61,777 bases of DNA from CAYSNP01 sp964432485. Its GTDB lineage: Bacteria; Bacillota; Clostridia; Christensenellales; DTU072. The translations under genes were made by a program, and so were the position numbers. The notes under the pieces were generated by a model. That model was not told the origin of the DNA and searched no databases. It worked only from the letters and a program-made list of their open reading frames with translations. The stretch is taken from the NCBI GenBank assembly GCA_964432485.1, contig CAYSNP010000006.1:1-61777 (forward strand), written 5' to 3'. Positions 6,605 through 15,278 of the stretch are shown here, one piece after another (positions within the stretch are counted from its first letter, which is position 1; the number at the start of each line of letters is the position of its first letter).

Positions 6605-8422
6605 ATGAGCGCAATTGTAGGGATGATAAGCAGTAAGGATTTTATAGGCAAAAGTGTGGAAAATATCTTTAGAATTAATGTGATGCTGCAAGCGTTAAAA
6701 CATCGGGGCGGGCTCTTTAGCGATACTTATATAAAAGATAATGCGGCAATGGGGCAAGCGCAGTTGTGTACGCAAGACAATTTCGAAAGCGTGGGGATTG
6801 CAGTTAAGGTTATAGAGGACAAAGAATATGCCATAGTATTTGACGGAGCAATTTACAATAGAGATAAGGTAGACTTTAATTTAGCATCAGCGGGGGTAGG
6901 GCAGCCTTGCTCAGATGCCGAAGCGGTATTGCTTGCTTATATAGCGTTTGGAACGGATTGCGTTAAGGAATTAAACGGTATTTTTGCCTTTGTTATTTAT
7001 GATAAGTTGCAAAATCAATTCTTTTTGGCAAGAGACCACTTTGGGGTAAAGAGTTTATTTTATGCTCAAAAAGACAACTTTTTATTATTTGCCAGCGAGA
7101 TAAAAGGCTTATTTGCCTCAGGATTGCTAAAAAAAGAGATAGGCAGCAATGGCATTGCAGAAATCTTTGGGCTTGCACCCTCCCGCAGCGCCGGTGAGTG
7201 CATTTATAAAGGCATAAATGAACTGCGCCCTGCAGAATGCGCTGTTTATGACCAACAGGGGCTAAGGGTTTGGGAGTATTGGAAGCTACAAGCGGCAGAG
7301 CAGAAGGATAGCTTAGAGGATACTATAGGAAAAGTTAAAGCATTAGTTTTTGATGCAATAGAAAGGCAAACTACACCAAACAGCTGCGCATTTTTAAGCG
7401 GCGGGCTAGACAGCAGTATTATAGCTGTTATTGCTACTAAAAAGCTGGAGCAATATGGTAAAAGATTGCATAGCTTTGCTATTGATTATGCATATAATGA
7501 CAAGTACTTTAAGACTACCGCTTATCAGCCCGATTCTGACAATGCCTATGCGCTGCTTATGGCGGAGTATTGCAAGAGCATCCACAAGAATTATATAGCC
7601 GATAGCGGAGAAAAGTTGGCAATAAGTGTAATAGAAGCGGCGCTTGCAAGGGATTTGCCGGGAATGGCGGATATAGACGGTTCGCTTTTGCTTTTTTGCA
7701 AAGAAATAGCCCGCCATTGCAAGGTTGCGCTCTCGGGCGAATGTGCGGATGAAATATTTGGCGGCTATCCTTGGTATATGACAAACAGCACCTTAGAAAC
7801 CTTTCCTTGGATGAAGCAAAAAAATATTCGCTCTTATATTTTAAGGTCAGATTTTCAAGAAAAATATCAAATTAAAGAGTATGTGCAAGACAAATTTACA
7901 TCTTCTTTAGCACAAGCTCCGCTATTAGATACTGATGATGCGGATACTGTAACATTTAGGAAGCTGCAATACCTTAATATATATTGGTTTATGGCAACGC
8001 TGTTAGAGCGTTCTGCATTAATGAGCATGCATTCGGGGCTGGAGATTAGAGTTCCTTTTTGCGACCCTAATATAGTATCTTACCTTTACAATACTCCTCC
8101 AAAGCTAAAAATGCTTGAAAATAGGGAAAAGGGCTTGCTTAGAAGGGCAGTTGCGGGGCTGCTGCCTACTGCTGTAATTGAGCGTAAAAAAAGCCCTTAT
8201 CCTAAAACTTTTAATCCGCAATATGAAGAAATAGTCAAGGAAATGTTAAAGCAAACCTTAAAAAAAGATAGCATCCTTAAAGATGCTATAGACCTTGATA
8301 AACTTTTAGCTCTTTTTGCCGCTCCTTCTGATTATGGAGCAACTTGGTTTGGTCAGCTTATGTCCACTCCTCAGCTATACGGATATTTGCTGCAAATTCA
8401 TTGCCTTTTTAATAAGCTTTAA
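6605..8422 (+). CDS. Asparagine synthetase-like protein with degenerate glutaminase domain
   Basis: A 605-residue protein with the two-domain plan of AsnB: N-terminal class II glutamine amidotransferase fold (about 1-200) and C-terminal synthetase domain with the PP-loop SGGLDSS near residue 264. The N-terminus reads MSAIVG where active enzymes read MCGIVG, so the catalytic Cys2 nucleophile is replaced by Ser. The glutamine-binding NGEIYN is FDGAIYN here, and HRGPD is HRGG. The synthetase part looks intact (GECADEIFGGYP, RVPFCDP). It may use free ammonia or make another amide. I chose ATG 6605 (SD GGGAG at 6592-6596) over TTG 6590; the upstream alternative does not restore a cysteine. Confidence 0.85.
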   Translation: MSAIVGMISSKDFIGKSVENIFRINVMLQALKHRGGLFSDTYIKDNAAMGQAQLCTQDNFESVGIAVKVIEDKEYAIVFDGAIYNRDKVDFNLASAGVGQPCSDAEAVLLAYIAFGTDCVKELNGIFAFVIYDKLQNQFFLARDHFGVKSLFYAQKDNFLLFASEIKGLFASGLLKKEIGSNGIAEIFGLAPSRSAGECIYKGINELRPAECAVYDQQGLRVWEYWKLQAAEQKDSLEDTIGKVKALVFDAIERQTTPNSCAFLSGGLDSSIIAVIATKKLEQYGKRLHSFAIDYAYNDKYFKTTAYQPDSDNAYALLMAEYCKSIHKNYIADSGEKLAISVIEAALARDLPGMADIDGSLLLFCKEIARHCKVALSGECADEIFGGYPWYMTNSTLETFPWMKQKNIRSYILRSDFQEKYQIKEYVQDKFTSSLAQAPLLDTDDADTVTFRKLQYLNIYWFMATLLERSALMSMHSGLEIRVPFCDPNIVSYLYNTPPKLKMLENREKGLLRRAVAGLLPTAVIERKKSPYPKTFNPQYEEIVKEMLKQTLKKDSILKDAIDLDKLLALFAAPSDYGATWFGQLMSTPQLYGYLLQIHCLFNKL

Positions 8423-9171
8423 GCGGCTTCCCATTCAGCAACAAGAGTAATATTGCCCTCAACTAAATCTTCGCTAAAATCCCATAAGCTGCCGCCTTCC
8501 AAATGCCAAAAGGCAATTTCGTACCCTTCTCTTACCAAAAACTCAGGGGAAACAACCTTTTGACCATTAGGTATAAATTGAGGCGTGTAAATAATTGCTT
8601 GATCATAATTAAAGTCAAAATTGACTTGATGTACAGGTATAGCGTCCTCTGCCCAGCGGGCATAAAGGGTAATATCCTCTGTTACAGAAAGCGGAAACAG
8701 TACTTGCGCGCCTGAAAACTCCTCATTGAGATACCAACCTGCAAATTTAAAGTTATTTTTTGAAGTAATAGGGAGATCCATAATTTTACTGTCATTAACA
8801 GGCGCAAGTATACTGCCGCCGTTAGTTTCATAAGTAATGCAGTATATTTTATCTATTATTTTAATTTTAAGAGTAAGCATATTGTTATTATAAATTACGC
8901 TTAAATTATGCTCGCCGACCTCTTGAAAAATCTCCAAATTGACATTTAACATATTGTCCTTAATATCTACATATTTATCTGTACCGTCGGTCATTATCAG
9001 CCTAACACGATAATTGGCAATATCAAAATCGCCGACTTGAACTTCCTCATCTACTGCGCTGACTATGTAAACTTCTTTAATAGTTTTAGGAGGCGGTGTA
9101 CAAGAAACTAATGCGCCTACCGCTAAAATCATAATAAAGATTGATATTAAAAGGGAATATGCTTTTTTCAT
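8419..9171 (-). CDS. Lipoprotein with InlB-type (Listeria-Bacteroides) repeats
   Basis: A 250-residue secreted protein with an N-terminal signal peptide ending in a lipobox-like LVSC (Cys about 24), so a membrane-anchored lipoprotein. After an unrecognised domain (about 35-110, probably Ig-like) it carries one clear InlB B-repeat (ITYETNGGSI ... FAGWYLNEEF ... ITLYARW) and a second degenerate one (GYEIAFWH ... ITLVAEWEA). Such repeats occur in surface proteins of gut Firmicutes and Bacteroidetes and often mediate adhesion or matrix contact. It converges with the asparagine synthetase-like gene, overlapping its end by 4 bp. Confidence 0.75.
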   Translation of the reverse strand: MKKAYSLLISIFIMILAVGALVSCTPPPKTIKEVYIVSAVDEEVQVGDFDIANYRVRLIMTDGTDKYVDIKDNMLNVNLEIFQEVGEHNLSVIYNNNMLTLKIKIIDKIYCITYETNGGSILAPVNDSKIMDLPITSKNNFKFAGWYLNEEFSGAQVLFPLSVTEDITLYARWAEDAIPVHQVNFDFNYDQAIIYTPQFIPNGQKVVSPEFLVREGYEIAFWHLEGGSLWDFSEDLVEGNITLVAEWEAA

Positions 9172-9422
9172 ATCAACTCCAAATAAATAGATTAATATAT
9201 TTTAGTATAACATAAGCAAATCCTAAAATCAATAGCTACCGCAAAAAGTATATTAAAATCAAAATTATTCTACTGAGTATCATTGCAGCTTAGATAGCCT
9301 TTTTGTAAGCTAGCGAACTTAAAAAGCCTATTAAAGTTGCCATTATTGCCAGTTTTGATTGGTAGCCTTTTTTGCAAAATAAGATTATACTAAAATAAGT
9401 TAAGCAGTAGAGGAGGACTAAG

Positions 9423-9872
9423 ATGCAATTAGGCAATAATTTAGCAAAAGCACGAAAGAAAAGTGGACTATCACAGGAAAATGTTGCAGAAAAGCTGGGA
9501 GTAAGCAGACAGACAATTTCCAAATGGGAATTGGGCGAAACCCTCCCCGATATTCGCCAATCAAAACAGTTGGCTGTTTTATACCGTTTATCTTTAGACG
9601 AATTGATTGATTTTGATACAGATGTTCAAGAAATACAAGAAATAATAGATAGGACAAGCGAGGAGGTGCAAAGTAAGGTAGATTGGAATAAAATATGGGG
9701 GAGGAGATATCCCATTCTTTTATCTTATAAAAAAGAAGTGGATATTAATCCTTATGTTAAAGAGTTGAGTTTGCTGTTAAACGATTTGCAAAAAAGGTAT
9801 GATTATAGTAAAATCAATTCCTTCCTTGTATTAAAAGATATTTTGGCTACCGTTTGGAGAAATAAACAGTAG
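9423..9872 (+). CDS. XRE-family transcriptional regulator
   Basis: A 149-residue protein with an N-terminal Cro/CI helix-turn-helix (residues about 5-60: LAKARKKSGLSQENVAEKLG, then RQTISKWELG). The C-terminal half is charged and unrecognised (about 65-149). A very good SD (GAGGAGG) precedes the ATG. It is single, flanked by reverse-strand genes on both sides. No target can be assigned. Confidence 0.8.
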   Translation: MQLGNNLAKARKKSGLSQENVAEKLGVSRQTISKWELGETLPDIRQSKQLAVLYRLSLDELIDFDTDVQEIQEIIDRTSEEVQSKVDWNKIWGRRYPILLSYKKEVDINPYVKELSLLLNDLQKRYDYSKINSFLVLKDILATVWRNKQ

Positions 9873-9879
9873 CTATTTG

Positions 9880-10242
9880 CTAAAAAACATTAGAAATGCT
9901 TAATTTATGCCTTTCTAACAGTATCTCTTTTGCAGTTTTAGCTTTGGTAAGTGCTATTCCCGCATCTTGCGGCTCATAGAGTATTGCGCCTTTAATTTCG
10001 GCAAGTGCTAAATCAATTTCGTGCAGCGGCTCATGCAGTAGAAACATTTCCAGCACCTTAGTTTTCTTTTTCCACCAAGCCATAGTTTCTTCTGTCTTTT
10101 CTAAGGAAAAAACCCCATTGCTTTCTATTTTGTCCAAGCGAGTCTCCAGCTCTCCTAAAGTGTGAGTAGAGTACATTTCCAGACCTATCCCACCTGCGAC
10201 TATAAGCACCAATGCTATTATTGCAGCAATATTCCTTGCCAT
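9880..10242 (-). CDS. DUF4363 family protein
   Basis: A 120-residue protein with one N-terminal membrane segment (residues about 5-25) followed by a helical extracytoplasmic region rich in Leu and Glu. It matches the DUF4363 pattern (LETRLDKIE, then a WWKKK block near residue 57). The gene starts one base after the DUF421 stop, the pairing commonly seen in spore-forming Clostridia. Function unknown; probably a partner of the upstream DUF421 protein at the membrane. Confidence 0.7.
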   Translation of the reverse strand: MARNIAAIIALVLIVAGGIGLEMYSTHTLGELETRLDKIESNGVFSLEKTEETMAWWKKKTKVLEMFLLHEPLHEIDLALAEIKGAILYEPQDAGIALTKAKTAKEILLERHKLSISNVF

Positions 10243-10243
10243 A

Positions 10244-10906
10244 TTATCCCCCTACCGTTATAAACTTAGCGCCATAAGGCTGTAAGAAAAACCCGTTATC
10301 CTTTTTGCTCATAAAAATAACTTTTTCCAAACTAAGATTGTTACCCTCAAGAATATCGTCTATAGTCTTTTGGTCAACTTGCGCCAGAGGGAAGTTCTTT
10401 TCTACATATTGCGCATTTACTATTAAGGAAATAGGGATACCCGAAGGTGCGCTGGCATCGTTATTAGGCAGCACGCTAACTTTTCCATTGGTTTCTACAA
10501 TAGCGTATTTTACTTCCTCTATACTAAAATACCCTTGCACCCTAATAGCCTCCAGCAAGTCATTTACATTCATATTAAGTTTCTTTAGCATGGAGCTGTC
10601 TATCCCGTCAGCGTTAATAACAATTTGCGGCGAACCGTTTACCACTTTTCTAAAAGCTATTGATTTATTGCTAATAAGCGTAATAGCAAGATGCATAAGA
10701 AAGATAACAAAGATAGGCACAAGCCCGTACAGGATAGGGATAGAAATATCCGTCATAGGCACAGCGGCAAGCTCTGCAATTATTAAGGTTATTATGAATT
10801 CGAAAGGTTGAAACTCGCCTATTTGCCGCTTACCCATTAAGCGTATACCCAAAATCAAAATGGCATAAATTATTACAGCCCTTAAAGCATTAACTAACAT
10901 AGCCAT
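10244..10906 (-). CDS. DUF421 (YetF-like) membrane protein
   Basis: A 220-residue protein with three N-terminal membrane helices (about 5-80) and a C-terminal soluble domain of the YetF/DUF421 family. Visible marks are LGIRLMGKRQIGEFQPFE near residue 18 and ALRAVIIY at the N-terminus. Paralogues of this family have been linked to spore membranes and germination in bacilli, but the molecular function is not settled. Two adjacent ATG codons (10906 and 10900) are possible starts and no strong SD separates them. It is co-transcribed with the DUF4363 gene. Confidence 0.8.
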   Translation of the reverse strand: MAMLVNALRAVIIYAILILGIRLMGKRQIGEFQPFEFIITLIIAELAAVPMTDISIPILYGLVPIFVIFLMHLAITLISNKSIAFRKVVNGSPQIVINADGIDSSMLKKLNMNVNDLLEAIRVQGYFSIEEVKYAIVETNGKVSVLPNNDASAPSGIPISLIVNAQYVEKNFPLAQVDQKTIDDILEGNNLSLEKVIFMSKKDNGFFLQPYGAKFITVGG

Positions 10907-10986
10907 AGTATAAGACCAAACATTTTTTTAATACAAAGAATGCTTAATTAATACTTATTGCTTTTAAGAATGCCGAATTGAAGTAA

Positions 10987-12459
10987 TTATTGGCGCAAAT
11001 CTTTTATAAACTTGCCTGTAACAGTTTGAATATCCAGCAGTTCCGCATTGTCCAAAGAGTGTAAATCCCCTTGAGTTTTATAAGTTTCAATGCCTTTTAG
11101 TACAGAATTGAACCGCTTGTTATTAAGTTTATATTTGGTTGCGGCAAGCAAAGTAATGGTAAGCAGTATAATAGGTATCAGTACAAACATCCATTTTATA
11201 CCGTTCACTATAGAGGATTGCGCATAGCTGGCAGGGTCAAACTCTGCCGCATCACTTCTAAGGATACTATACTCGTTTTGGTCAAAACCTAGTGCTCCAA
11301 GCCCTATACCTAAGATTAAGACAGCTATTCCGCTAGCAAATTTTCGCAAAAAGGTGGTAAAGCCGCTATAAATCCCTTCCCTGCGTTCTCCTGTCATTAT
11401 TTCGTCCACATCATAAATATCAGTAAGCATAGACCAAGTAGACAAATTGCCTGCGGCAGAGCCTATAGCAATAAGTGCGGCAAGAGCGCATAAAACAAAC
11501 AGGGGCGTGCCGGTATCCACAAAAATAAAAGCTAAAGAAGAGAGTATCCAAATAGGCATCCCTATAAAGAGCGGAGCGGCTTTGCCCCATTTTTTAGCTA
11601 CAGCACTATGCATTAGCAAAAAGATAAGAGAGCAAGCCAAGAGCACACCAATTACAGTTTCGTAATCTTGATATTTTAGCACCACAATATCAATATAAAA
11701 AATAAATAAAGCAAGCATAAGGTCTACTGCTATTTGAAAACTAAGAAAAATAATTATAAAAACCCTGTATGACCTATTTTTAAAGACAGAAAGCCACTTC
11801 TTTAAGGTCATACCCGCAGGCTCCATTAGCTCTGCCCTTTCCCAAGTGCCTAAAAAGGTTACCAGCCAACATAACCCAAAAAGCGTAGCCATAGCTACAG
11901 CCATTATCAAGTACCCTTGTCTTTGGTTAGGACCGTTTACCTCGCCGCCAATGCCCTTTATAATCATACTGGGCACTACCGCCGCTACTAAAGATGCCGC
12001 TCCTGACATTAACATTCTGCCGGTGGTAAAGCTGGTCCTTTCGTTATAGTCGGAGGTCATTTCGGAAAGGATGGCATTATAGGGCACCATAACAATGGTA
12101 AAAGCAGTACCAAAAAACATATAGGCAAAAGTATGATAAGCTATTTTGGCATTGATACTAGCTATACCAAAGGAATAAAACAGCATTACAAAAGATAAAA
12201 ATACAGGGACAATCCCAATTAAAAAATAAAACCTGCGCCTGCCGAATCTGGTGCGTGTCTTGTCAGAAATATTGCCCATAATAGGGTCGGTTACCGCATC
12301 CCAAAGTTTGCCGATAAAAATAACTGCAGAAGCGGCAACTACTGGCAGCCCTTCTACCAAGACTAAGAAATTCAAATAAAGCAGGCTAAATATCAAAAAT
12401 GCAGCGCCGCCGTAAATATCACCAAAAGCATACGCTAATTTAGCTTTAAAGTTTTTCAT
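10987..12459 (-). CDS. GPH-family sugar:cation symporter (MFS)
   Basis: A 490-residue protein with about 12 membrane segments of the glycoside-pentoside-hexuronide (GPH) family. The N-terminus has KLAYAFGDIYGG, the second loop DAVTDPIMGNISDKTRTRFGRRR, and the middle TDIYDVDEIMTGERREGIYSG, all characteristic. These transporters bring in glycosides or sugar acids with Na+ or H+; the substrate cannot be read from sequence. It stands alone with its own promoter. A second GPH transporter is at 58878-60416. Confidence 0.88.
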   Translation of the reverse strand: MKNFKAKLAYAFGDIYGGAAFLIFSLLYLNFLVLVEGLPVVAASAVIFIGKLWDAVTDPIMGNISDKTRTRFGRRRFYFLIGIVPVFLSFVMLFYSFGIASINAKIAYHTFAYMFFGTAFTIVMVPYNAILSEMTSDYNERTSFTTGRMLMSGAASLVAAVVPSMIIKGIGGEVNGPNQRQGYLIMAVAMATLFGLCWLVTFLGTWERAELMEPAGMTLKKWLSVFKNRSYRVFIIIFLSFQIAVDLMLALFIFYIDIVVLKYQDYETVIGVLLACSLIFLLMHSAVAKKWGKAAPLFIGMPIWILSSLAFIFVDTGTPLFVLCALAALIAIGSAAGNLSTWSMLTDIYDVDEIMTGERREGIYSGFTTFLRKFASGIAVLILGIGLGALGFDQNEYSILRSDAAEFDPASYAQSSIVNGIKWMFVLIPIILLTITLLAATKYKLNNKRFNSVLKGIETYKTQGDLHSLDNAELLDIQTVTGKFIKDLRQ

Positions 12460-12488
12460 ACCAAAACCCCCAAATGCTTAGTAATTTG

Positions 12489-12517
12489 ATAATAACATTA
12501 AAAATGAGCTATTTCAA
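12489..12517 (-). promoter_or_regulatory. Promoter of the GPH symporter gene
   Basis: Reverse-strand TTGAAA (12512-12517) and TATTAT (12489-12494) separated by 17 bp, about 30 bp upstream of the ATG at 12459. Confidence 0.65.
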
Positions 12518-12535
12518 GAGCAAAAGCAAATGCCG

Positions 12536-12552
12536 GTTGCACAGTATGCAAC
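12536..12552. promoter_or_regulatory. Inverted repeat upstream of the symporter promoter
   Basis: GTTGCA-cagta-TGCAAC, a perfect 6-bp dyad, lies about 19 bp upstream of the -35 box, a position typical of an activator site. TGCAACA-type words also occur upstream of the RpiB-MMSDH operon (53426-53455). Confidence 0.4.
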
Positions 12553-12670
12553 GAAAGCAACTTGCCGCTAAAAAAAGCAAAGCTAAATCCTGTTTTATAA
12601 AGCCTTCCTTCAGAGCCTTACTTAACTTTTTGGCATAATAAAATCTGCTTTTTGTCTAATTTTCAATAAT

Positions 12671-12695
12671 AAAAAAAACCGCTTTTTTGCGGTTC
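12671..12695 (-). terminator. Rho-independent terminator after rpsI
   Basis: On the reverse strand the stem AACCGC/GCGGTT with a six-base loop (12677-12694) is followed by a run of T (complement of 12671-12678), immediately after the rpsI stop. Confidence 0.85.
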
Positions 12696-12701
12696 TTTCT
12701 T

Positions 12702-13118
12702 TTAACGCTTACTAAATTGCGGAGCTTTTCGGGCTTTATGCAGTCCGTACTTCTTCCTTTCTTTCATACGGGGGTCTCTAGTTAAAAAGCCTGCATCTTT
12801 AAGTTGAGCTCTCAAAGTAGGCTCTGCAACTTCAAGGGCACGGGCTATACCGTGTCTGATTGCGCCTGCTTGTCCTGTTGTGCCGCCGCCCGAAACATTG
12901 ACCAGCACATCATATTTGGCGGCAGTATTGGTAAGATTAAGAGGTTGGCGTACAATATATTTAAGGTTGTCCAGGTCAAAATACTCATCTATACTCTTTT
13001 TGTTGATAATAATTTCGCCTGCGCCTTCAGGTATAAGCCTAACTCTGGCAATAGCCATTTTTCTGCGGCCTGTTCCCCAATATTGAATCTTTTTCTTAGT
13101 TTTAGTCTTCTTAACCAT
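12702..13118 (-). CDS. rpsI: 30S ribosomal protein S9
   Basis: A 138-residue ribosomal protein with the typical N-terminal YWGTGRRKMAIARVRL and the invariant C-terminal tail KYGLHKARKAPQFSKR, which reaches the P-site tRNA. The first few residues (MVKKTKTKKK) are a basic extension. It overlaps the end of rplM by 8 bp, the standard L13-S9 pair, and is followed by a strong terminator. Confidence 0.97.
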   Translation of the reverse strand: MVKKTKTKKKIQYWGTGRRKMAIARVRLIPEGAGEIIINKKSIDEYFDLDNLKYIVRQPLNLTNTAAKYDVLVNVSGGGTTGQAGAIRHGIARALEVAEPTLRAQLKDAGFLTRDPRMKERKKYGLHKARKAPQFSKR

Positions 13119-13560
13119 TCTTCACCTCTTGGCTAAACTGAATAAGCTCAGGCTGCTGTGCCTGCTGCTTATGTTGTCCGTCTTTATAAATATGCAGTTT
13201 TTTAATCATTGCTCTGCCCAGCGTGTTTTTAGGGAGCATCCCTTTAACAGCATGGCGCAAAACAAAATCAGACTTTTCCGCCATCATTTTTTCGTATTTA
13301 ATTTGCTTTAAGCCCCCTACATAACCGGTATGGTAAGTGTACATTTTTTGGTCTAATTTTTTGCCGCTAAGCACTATTTCATTTGTATTGATTACAATAA
13401 CATAATCGCCGGTATCCACATTTGGTGTAAAAATCGGCTTATTTTTGCCTCTTAAAATGCTGGCTACTTCACTTGCAAGCCTTCCCAAAACCATACCTTT
13501 AGCGTCTATTAGATACCATTTTCTATCTATATCGCCAGTTTTAGGCATATAAGTTTTCAA
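13111..13560 (-). CDS. rplM: 50S ribosomal protein L13
   Basis: A 149-residue L13 with the family signature WYLIDAKGMVLGRLAS at residues 16-31 and GMLPKNTLGR near 109. Homologues begin MKTYM, which fixes the start on a TTG codon at 13560, preceded by GGAGG at 8 nt. A TTG start for a ribosomal protein is unusual and may contribute to expression control with the upstream leader. Confidence 0.95.
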   Translation of the reverse strand: MKTYMPKTGDIDRKWYLIDAKGMVLGRLASEVASILRGKNKPIFTPNVDTGDYVIVINTNEIVLSGKKLDQKMYTYHTGYVGGLKQIKYEKMMAEKSDFVLRHAVKGMLPKNTLGRAMIKKLHIYKDGQHKQQAQQPELIQFSQEVKNG

Positions 13561-13642
13561 TTACAGTTCCTCCATAAATTAAGGTTGTCCTATTATGCGC
13601 GCTTACAAGGGGCTAGTTTGTACTGCTTGCCTTTTGGACAGC
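13561..13642 (-). promoter_or_regulatory. Probable L13 leader RNA (autoregulatory 5' UTR)
   Basis: The transcript from the promoter at 13649-13677 has a leader of about 80 nt. It can pair GTCC near its 5' end with GGAC about 45 nt downstream (plus strand around 13590 and 13637), enclosing a CAAG/CTTG stem. Leaders that bind L13 or S9 are known upstream of rplM in Firmicutes. I could not check this against the covariance model, so it is an inference from position and folding. Confidence 0.4.
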
Positions 13643-13648
13643 TTTTAT

Positions 13649-13677
13649 ATAATATTATATTATACCCTCAAAGTCAA
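13649..13677 (-). promoter_or_regulatory. Promoter of rplM-rpsI
   Basis: Reverse-strand TTGACT (13672-13677), 17-bp spacer, TATTAT (13649-13654). It makes rplM-rpsI an independent unit within the ecf-truA-rplM-rpsI gene order. Confidence 0.7.
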
Positions 13678-13743
13678 ATAAAAACTTCATTTTTTTCATA
13701 TTCTTTCTTATTTAACCTTAATAATATACTCATTTTTGGCCAG

Positions 13744-14475
13744 TTAGTAACGCACACTTGCTAAATATAACCCTTGCGGCGGCGCAGTATCCCCTCTTTT
13801 GGCAGCAGTATCCCCTTGCAAAAGCAAGGCAATGTCCTTAGGCGCTATTTTGCCTTTGCCTATTTGAGCCAGCGTGCCTGCAATAATCCTCACCATATTG
13901 TATAAAAATCCATTGGCAGTTATAGTAAAGATTAGCTCGTCGCCGTTTTGTGCGATTTCTGCATTATATACTGTTCTAACGCTAGTTTTTACACTGCTTC
14001 CTGTTGCGCTAAAACGCTTAAAATCATGCGTTCCAATCAATTGCTTGCAAGCGGATTGCATTTTGGCAATATCTATTGGCGGAGCAAGCCAAGCATGGGT
14101 GTGCGCTTTTATGGGGCTGGCTATTTTAGAAAGGTAAAACTTATAAATATAAGTCTTTTCTACCGCAGCATAGCGTGCATGAAAATCCCCTGACACCTTT
14201 TTGGCTTCCTTTATCCTAATATCGGCAGGTAGCAGCCTATTAAGAGCCAAATGTAGCCGCTGTGCGGGAATTGTATCGGGTGCGTCAAAATGCGCAGTTT
14301 GCGCTAGTGCATGCACCCCGCTATCTGTACGACCTGAACCGTATAGCTTGATTTTTTGATTGTAAAGGGCGGCAAGTGCACCTTCAAGCGTTTCTTGCAC
14401 GCTGACTTTGTTGGCTTGTCTTTGCCAGCCGCAGTAATTCTTGCCGAAATATTCGATTGTAATCAAGTATCTCAT
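13744..14475 (-). CDS. truA: tRNA pseudouridine(38-40) synthase
   Basis: A 243-residue TruA, which isomerises uridines 38-40 in tRNA anticodon arms. The start MRYLITIEYFGKNYCGWQRQ at 14475 is that of homologues; the open frame extends 17 codons upstream but is not needed. The catalytic Asp is in GSGRTDSGVHAL near residue 52. The ATG overlaps the ecfT stop as ATGA, so translation is coupled to the ECF genes. Confidence 0.95.
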   Translation of the reverse strand: MRYLITIEYFGKNYCGWQRQANKVSVQETLEGALAALYNQKIKLYGSGRTDSGVHALAQTAHFDAPDTIPAQRLHLALNRLLPADIRIKEAKKVSGDFHARYAAVEKTYIYKFYLSKIASPIKAHTHAWLAPPIDIAKMQSACKQLIGTHDFKRFSATGSSVKTSVRTVYNAEIAQNGDELIFTITANGFLYNMVRIIAGTLAQIGKGKIAPKDIALLLQGDTAAKRGDTAPPQGLYLASVRY

Positions 14476-15278
14476 AACAGTCCCAATGATTTTACAATTG
14501 CTACGCCAGCAATTAATGCGCCGCAAGCAACTACGCCTACCGCATCCCGATAAGACAAGGTCAACTTTTTATATTTGGTGCGGTTGGGGGTAGCGCTGTA
14601 ACAGCGGGCTTCCAATGCAAGGGCAAGCTCATCAGCTAGTGAAAAACTGGATACAAATAAAGGTATCAACACCGGCAGCAAAGCCTTTGCCCTTTTTACC
14701 AGTCCGCCTTGGTCAAAGCTGGCTCCCCTTGCTTTTTGCGCCATCATTATTCTGTCAATTTCGCCCATTAAAGAGGGGATAAAGCGCAAAGTTATACTCA
14801 TTATTATAGCTATATCGTGTACAGGCAGGATTTTCTTAAAAGGGGAAAGGATACTTTCCAGCCCGTCTGTAAGCGCCATAGGCGTAGTGGTAAGAGTAAG
14901 CAGGGTAGTGCCCATAACCAAAGTAATTAGCCTGATTGCCATAGTAAGAGAAAAGATTGCGCCTTCATAAGTGAGTCTAAGCGGTCCTAACTCAAAGATA
15001 ATTCGGCCCTCTTTATAGAAGAATAAGTTTAGCACAGCAGTAAAAGTCACCAAAAACATAATGCCTTTAATACTTTTCAGTACACTTTTAAGCGGTACTT
15101 TGCTAAATAAAATTACTAATAAAATAAAAGAGCCTATCAACAAAAAATGTTCGGGCTTGTCGCATATAAAAACTGCCGTAATAAACATAACCACGCAAGC
15201 AAGTTTGCTGCGGGGGTCCATATTGTGGACAAAGGACTTGGCAGGATAGTATTGGCCAAAACTAATATCTCTAACCAT
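14472..15278 (-). CDS. ecfT: ECF transporter transmembrane component
   Basis: A 268-residue integral membrane protein with about five to six helices. It has the two cytoplasmic coupling motifs of EcfT, MAQKARGAS near residue 176 and ALALEARCYS near residue 219, which contact the ATPases. Together with EcfA1 and EcfA2 it forms the shared energising module used by vitamin-binding S components encoded elsewhere. It overlaps ecfA2 by 8 bp and truA by 4 bp. Confidence 0.93.
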   Translation of the reverse strand: MVRDISFGQYYPAKSFVHNMDPRSKLACVVMFITAVFICDKPEHFLLIGSFILLVILFSKVPLKSVLKSIKGIMFLVTFTAVLNLFFYKEGRIIFELGPLRLTYEGAIFSLTMAIRLITLVMGTTLLTLTTTPMALTDGLESILSPFKKILPVHDIAIIMSITLRFIPSLMGEIDRIMMAQKARGASFDQGGLVKRAKALLPVLIPLFVSSFSLADELALALEARCYSATPNRTKYKKLTLSYRDAVGVVACGALIAGVAIVKSLGLL

